Below, piece by piece: positions 60,801-64,000 of a stretch of 64,000 nucleotides of DNA. The stretch is taken from NCBI GenBank assembly GCA_003864495.1, contig ML133458.1:1221592-1285591 (forward strand). Reading direction: 5' to 3'. How positions within the stretch are numbered: the first letter of the stretch is position 1; each line of letters begins with the position of its first letter. Below the pieces are notes generated by a model. It ran no database searches, was not told where the DNA came from, and saw nothing but the letters and a program-made list of their open reading frames with translations. Source of the stretch: Nemopilema nomurai. Its lineage: Eukaryota > Cnidaria > Scyphozoa > Rhizostomeae > Rhizostomatidae. Both the position numbers and the translations under genes were made by a program.

Positions 60801-63800
60801 TTTTATAAGGCTCTAGTTTTTTAAAGCTCTCCATCTAGCCTGTTACTAAGTCCTAACTGTTAATACTATGTTTTTCCTTTGAAGTGTTGAACCTAGCTTC
60901 GGCTACTCTTGTCGTTGTTGTTACATTAGTTTTTAAATCTTGACTTTATGAAGATACCCCAAATTTGCCGCAGTTTTCCAGAGATCGTTGGAATTGTGGC
61001 CACACGAGCCAGTTATTAGTACAACTTTGTTAAAGTTCATGACTGAGCTGACTCAGAACAGATCACAAAGGCTGTTGTTTGACGTCATGTCACCAAATGG
61101 AGTCCTCCTGTTCAGGGAAATCAGCAAGACAATCACAATATACGGTGAGAATGGCCTCTATTATGGCATTATCCACTACATTGGACGTAAGCAAAAGCTT
61201 CGAGGTGCAGAACTACTCAGTTTGCAAAAACCTTTTTTGCTATCGTGAAATGGAAATTATGGTAGTCAGATGACTTGTATTCTTCCGTTGATAATGTAAT
61301 CAAGTAACAAGTTTTGGAGGTGTTCATGTAACATGACATTTTTTCACAACTCAACGTTTTGCTTTCGAAACGGTTGCCTAAAGATAAAGTAGATTAAATG
61401 TTCTGAAAAGATTACAAGCACTTTGGTCATTGCACTATGCAAAGTCAATTTGGCAACTTGTGTCAGAATCGACGAATTTTATACAGGGCACGTTTGCATT
61501 TTTAAACTTAATGTGAAACAAATTGCCATCAAACAGCGTCTTATATTTCTCATTCCCTTTTTTCTAGGTAGAAGCATTTTGAATCTAAATGCAGTGCCAG
61601 AAGATCAAATTTATGCACTAAAGTATCCTTCTAATGTTGTTTATGATTGCCTCGCTCACTAAATCCACACAAAGGCCTTCAAATCAATTGCTACCATGCT
61701 TCAACTCATATTTGCTCCCACACCCCCAACATTTCCACGCGATTAAGATGAATACGAAAAATCCGCCCAGGTTTGACCTTGGCTGAGGAATAACCGGATC
61801 GACATTTTCAATTGTTAAACGACAAATGCTCTTCCACGTAAACAGTGTTTGTTTAAGCTGCAACTGCAACATATTATTGGTTTTCCCATCAGCTTTGAAG
61901 TTCTTTTCATGGTATCTAAGGAAGAAGTTGCATTATAACGCTAAGACTGTCTGATAAATAAGTGAAAAGAGGTCAAGCTCCGAAAAGAGGTCAGGCTCCG
62001 AAAAGAGGTCAAGCTCCGAAAAGAGGCCAAGCTCCGAAAAGAGGCCAAGCTCCGAAAAGAGGCTAAGCTTCGATGGGTTGCAAAACCTGTAGATCATATT
62101 GCTCCAATCAGCTTTATTGAACATGATTTGGACCAAGAAAAGATCTGTACTTAATAATTATGGAGCTTAGTTTTCAAGAGCTTATACTGCATGTTAATTA
62201 AAGTTCTTTCCGGCCAACTCAAGCTGTCATTTCCGCCAAAAGGTTGACAAAACAATTTCTGTTTATGGTCAAATGTCTCTTCCAGAGAATGTTGTTAAGC
62301 AATGAAAATGATTTCCTTGCTAGGCCCCTAAAGGTAATCTCTAAATTTATATTGCAGCTAATGAAGTGTGGCTTCATACTTTCTTACAACATCGACTGTT
62401 GTTTGGATTATTTCACTGCATTCATTTCATGCTTGCCATAATTTTATTGATTATTTTCGATGAAAGAATTTGATATCCTAGAGATTAGAGTTCCTTAGCC
62501 GTCCAAAGATACAAGGGTATCGCAATAAGCTTTGATATGTTGAAAGCGGCCCTTGCTGGTAATTACATAAACTTTGGGGTGATGCAGTTGTATGGAGACG
62601 ATGCCCTAAACGATGCTCTTGCGATGTTTGTCAAAATCGTCATGTCGATTCCTCAACAAGATCTGCTGGTGAGATATCTCTATTCGTGTAATTTTTTCTC
62701 GTTTCTCATATCAACTTGCATCATGTTCTGTTCTCTTGAGGTTTTCTTGCACGTAGATAACTGGTGATTAAGTGGAATGTTTTCATTTGTCTAGAATCTC
62801 TGCTGCCTTTATTTTTAGGAATACCCAAAACTCAGCCACTCGTACTACGGACTGCTTGAAATCATCACCGAAAATCATAGACCACTTGTGCGAAATCGAC
62901 CCACAGGTAGGAATACGACAATATATTTATTTCGAGCCGCCTGACGTAATGAGACTGGGATCTTAAATTGTCGAGTTGTTGTCCAAATTGTCAAGTGGTT
63001 TTCTTTTGTTGTTTTTAACAATCAAAGTTGGTAAATTTGCCCTCCTTTTCTCCAAGGTATTTTTGTATGTTCTGTCATCGGTATCCCAAGGACTGGATGC
63101 ACTTGGTGAGTATAAATTCGTTTATTGTGTCTCTTTAATTTATTTGACTACATCTATCATTTTCATACTGCTTTCGTCCTGATACATCTTCTACTTTGTT
63201 GCCGTAAGTAGCACATTTTAAATTGAAATTGGCCAGCGTCAAAGGTTACATTATGAGTCTGTACATGACGGAAATCAAGCTGAAATGATAGACAGTGTTA
63301 CCTTCACCTTGGAAGGTATCTGTTTTTACTGCCAATTAACTATTGTTTTGTGATTGTTGTAAACAATTTGCATCTGGCAGACCCTTCGATCTCCACTGGT
63401 TGTTGTGCAACGCTTGACCACATTGTGTCGTATCTGTTCCAACAATTGCAAAAGGCTTCGAAGAGTAACGATGCTCAGAAGGAAGTTGAAAAACACCCGG
63501 CTTTAAAGGTTATCGAAATGCAACCAAATATCTTAAAGCAGGTCAGTAGAAGTTATGAATGACATTGGGTTTGCATTCTTGAACATTTTCCATTGGTCTT
63601 CATTTGAATCGCAAGGATTTTTATTCACCTCCAACTCAACGTTACACAGTAAAAATTGACTTCGAGTTAAACTTTTACGTAGGCCTTTTTTGCGATAAAA
63701 ACCAGTTTGCCACTTAGGGTGGTTCAACTGGGGTATGCAGAGCTGTAGTTTTTCGACATTTTTTTGTAATCAACACTGTTTTTTAATTTTAGATGCTGTC

Positions 63801-64000
63801 CACCATCCTTAACACTGTAATGTTCGAGGATTGTAAAAATATGGTTTGTAAATATTCGTACTTTTGCTCTCATGAGTATTTAGTTTCAATTGCACGCGTG
63901 CGCCGCCTATTCTAGTGTGCCTATTAGCATTTGCTAGTAATTTCAATGTGGCGTTGTCTGTCTTCTATCCTTGGCAAATTTGCCATGTGTACGCTGAATA
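45853..64000 (+). CDS. XPO7: Exportin-7 (importin-beta family nuclear transport receptor), 3' end beyond window
   Basis: RanGTP-dependent nuclear export receptor (RanBP16), an all-helical HEAT-repeat protein. Coding exons: 45853-45864, 45965-46111, 47536-47629, 48300-48370, 48889-49050, 49665-49700, 50458-50526, 51178-51216, 51334-51460, 52455-52528, 52863-52982, 53166-53312, 53743-53862, 54444-54496, 54793-54850, 55083-55218, 55988-56093, 56297-56339, 56658-56753, 57149-57222, 57626-57706, 57833-57896, 58484-58628, 59554-59624, 60489-60577, 60954-61144, 61568-61622, 62509-62668, 62819-62906, 63057-63105, 63381-63541, 63793-63843. About 996 of roughly 1,087 residues. Co-linear with vertebrate XPO7 throughout: [91 protein letters not shown]. 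Introns after 53862, 54850 and 56339 use GC donors. Exon 62819-62906 is 88 nt and breaks frame internally. Confidence 0.94.
47414..47459. repeat. 25-bp tandem duplication in XPO7 intron
   Basis: AAATTAATACTGAATGTGTT occurs at 47414 and again at 47439, separated only by T's. A recent local duplication just upstream of the exon at 47536. Confidence 0.9.
48401..48419. repeat. (TA)n microsatellite
   Basis: Short TA tract shortly after the XPO7 donor at 48371, within an AT-rich intron start. Confidence 0.85.
53863..53868 (+). other. XPO7: GC 5' splice site (XPO7)
   Basis: CCTCAG|GCAAGG. The next exon begins after TTTTAG at 54444 with [10 protein letters not shown], giving the expected junction of ...FTPQ to ITEAF in phase 0. 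No usable GT donor restores the protein here. Confidence 0.85.
54851..54856 (+). other. XPO7: GC 5' splice site (XPO7)
   Basis: GATCAG|GCAAGT, the consensus form of GC donors. It joins QQLDQ to MSTIGRCEY at 55083 in phase 0, as in vertebrate XPO7. Confidence 0.88.
55691..55734 (+). repeat. Dispersed repeat copy 2
   Basis: Starts TGGTCATCTTCAGACGTTTG and continues CATACTCTGAGGAGTGTCAG. It matches 17821-17864 with about six differences. Located in the XPO7 intron 55219-55987, the longest stretch there without coding signal. Confidence 0.7.
56340..56345 (+). other. XPO7: GC 5' splice site (XPO7)
   Basis: CGTGAG|GCAAGT. It joins NLTDSKLRE to [17 protein letters not shown] at 56658 in phase 0. 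Confidence 0.88.
57221..57264. repeat. Perfect 22-bp tandem duplication that copies a 5' splice site
   Basis: ATGTAAGTAATCATTTGATT(TG) occurs twice head to tail (57221-57242 and 57243-57264). The first copy contains the real XPO7 donor (AAAAT|GTAAGT at 57223); the second offers an identical donor at 57245. Using it would add 22 nt and an immediate in-frame TAA. Confidence 0.95.
57286..57305. repeat. 8-bp perfect hairpin in XPO7 intron
   Basis: TGATCGCT TATG AGCGATCA, followed by several further GATCA/TGATC motifs. Located about 60 bp after the duplicated donor. Confidence 0.8.
58629..60488. other. XPO7 introns flanking exon 59554-59624
   Basis: Apart from that exon, no gene, RNA or clear transposon signal was seen; there is a short CT tract near 59210. 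Confidence 0.45.
61964..62072. repeat. 18-bp minisatellite, six copies
   Basis: Unit GAAAAGAGGTCAAGCTCC with a few substitutions (TCAGG, GCCAAG, GCTAAG), six head-to-tail copies inside XPO7 intron 61623-62508. Because 18 is a multiple of three, the minus strand reads as a hexapeptide repeat (SELGLF-type); this is a by-product of the repeat, not a gene. Confidence 0.95.

Noticed and set aside
60972..61144. XPO7 acceptor at GCCGCAG/TTTTCC (60973)
   Set aside because: Phase does not fit the preceding exon. The upstream acceptor at 60953 (ATGAAG/ATACCCC) restores both phase and the conserved YP...QRSLELW segment.
61933..62136. Minus-strand ORF with hexapeptide repeat
   Set aside because: Produced by the 18-bp minisatellite; no gene context.
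1..64000. Bacterial-type systems, CRISPR arrays, intact viral or retroelement genes, rRNA
   Set aside because: None seen: no reverse transcriptase, integrase, capsid or Cas motifs in any frame shown and no direct-repeat/spacer array. All major ORFs are explained by spliced metazoan genes.

Overview
This is a window of an animal nuclear genome: AT-rich, intron-rich, canonical GT-AG splicing, single-copy metazoan genes and no intact transposon ORF. The lineage signal comes from two neuropeptide precursors that encode ...PGIW-G-KR, ...GLW-G-KR and ...GMW-G-R repeats. This is the amidated-Trp (GLWamide / metamorphosin) family known from cnidarians, and one repeat (EQPGIW-G-KR) differs from anthozoan metamorphosin A by one Leu-to-Ile change. 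I infer a cnidarian, most likely an anthozoan; the species is not known.

Layout. 1-253 (-): start of a possible small secreted protein, cut by the window edge. 1019-4584 (+): nicotinic-acetylcholine-receptor-like Cys-loop channel subunit, five exons seen, signal-peptide exon missing. 4585-6433: 3' flank with a possible solo LTR. 6434-9295 (-): five-exon gene joining the N-terminal lobe of a tRNA 2'-phosphotransferase (KptA/TRPT1) to AMN1-like leucine-rich repeats. 9661-12147 (+): three-exon SOX-family HMG-box factor, closest to SOX30. 12749-13935 (-): weak candidate two-exon secreted protein. 14923-44855 (-): ortholog of DYNC2I2/WDR34, a dynein-2 intermediate chain, 18 exons located. 45853-64000 (+): exportin-7 (XPO7), 32 coding exons, running off the right edge.

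The most striking structure is the 15.9-kb DYNC2I2 intron 17707-33596. It holds both Trp-amide precursor genes (20495-21187 and 27909-28709), each intronless over its coding sequence, both on the opposite strand to the host gene. They look like a tandem neuropeptide pair nested antisense in a ciliary dynein gene. Two gene pairs are head-to-head with short shared upstream regions: KptA-AMN1/SOX30-like (365 bp) and DYNC2I2/XPO7 (997 bp).

Other points: XPO7 has three GC-AG introns; one strongly conserved XPO7 exon carries a frame-breaking indel; a 22-bp tandem duplication copies an XPO7 5' splice site; and a poly-G tract at the left edge separates a signal peptide from an out-of-frame LFW-G-KR motif. 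Exon coordinates were assigned by eye from splice sites, phase continuity and remembered similarity to vertebrate orthologs. No alignments were run.
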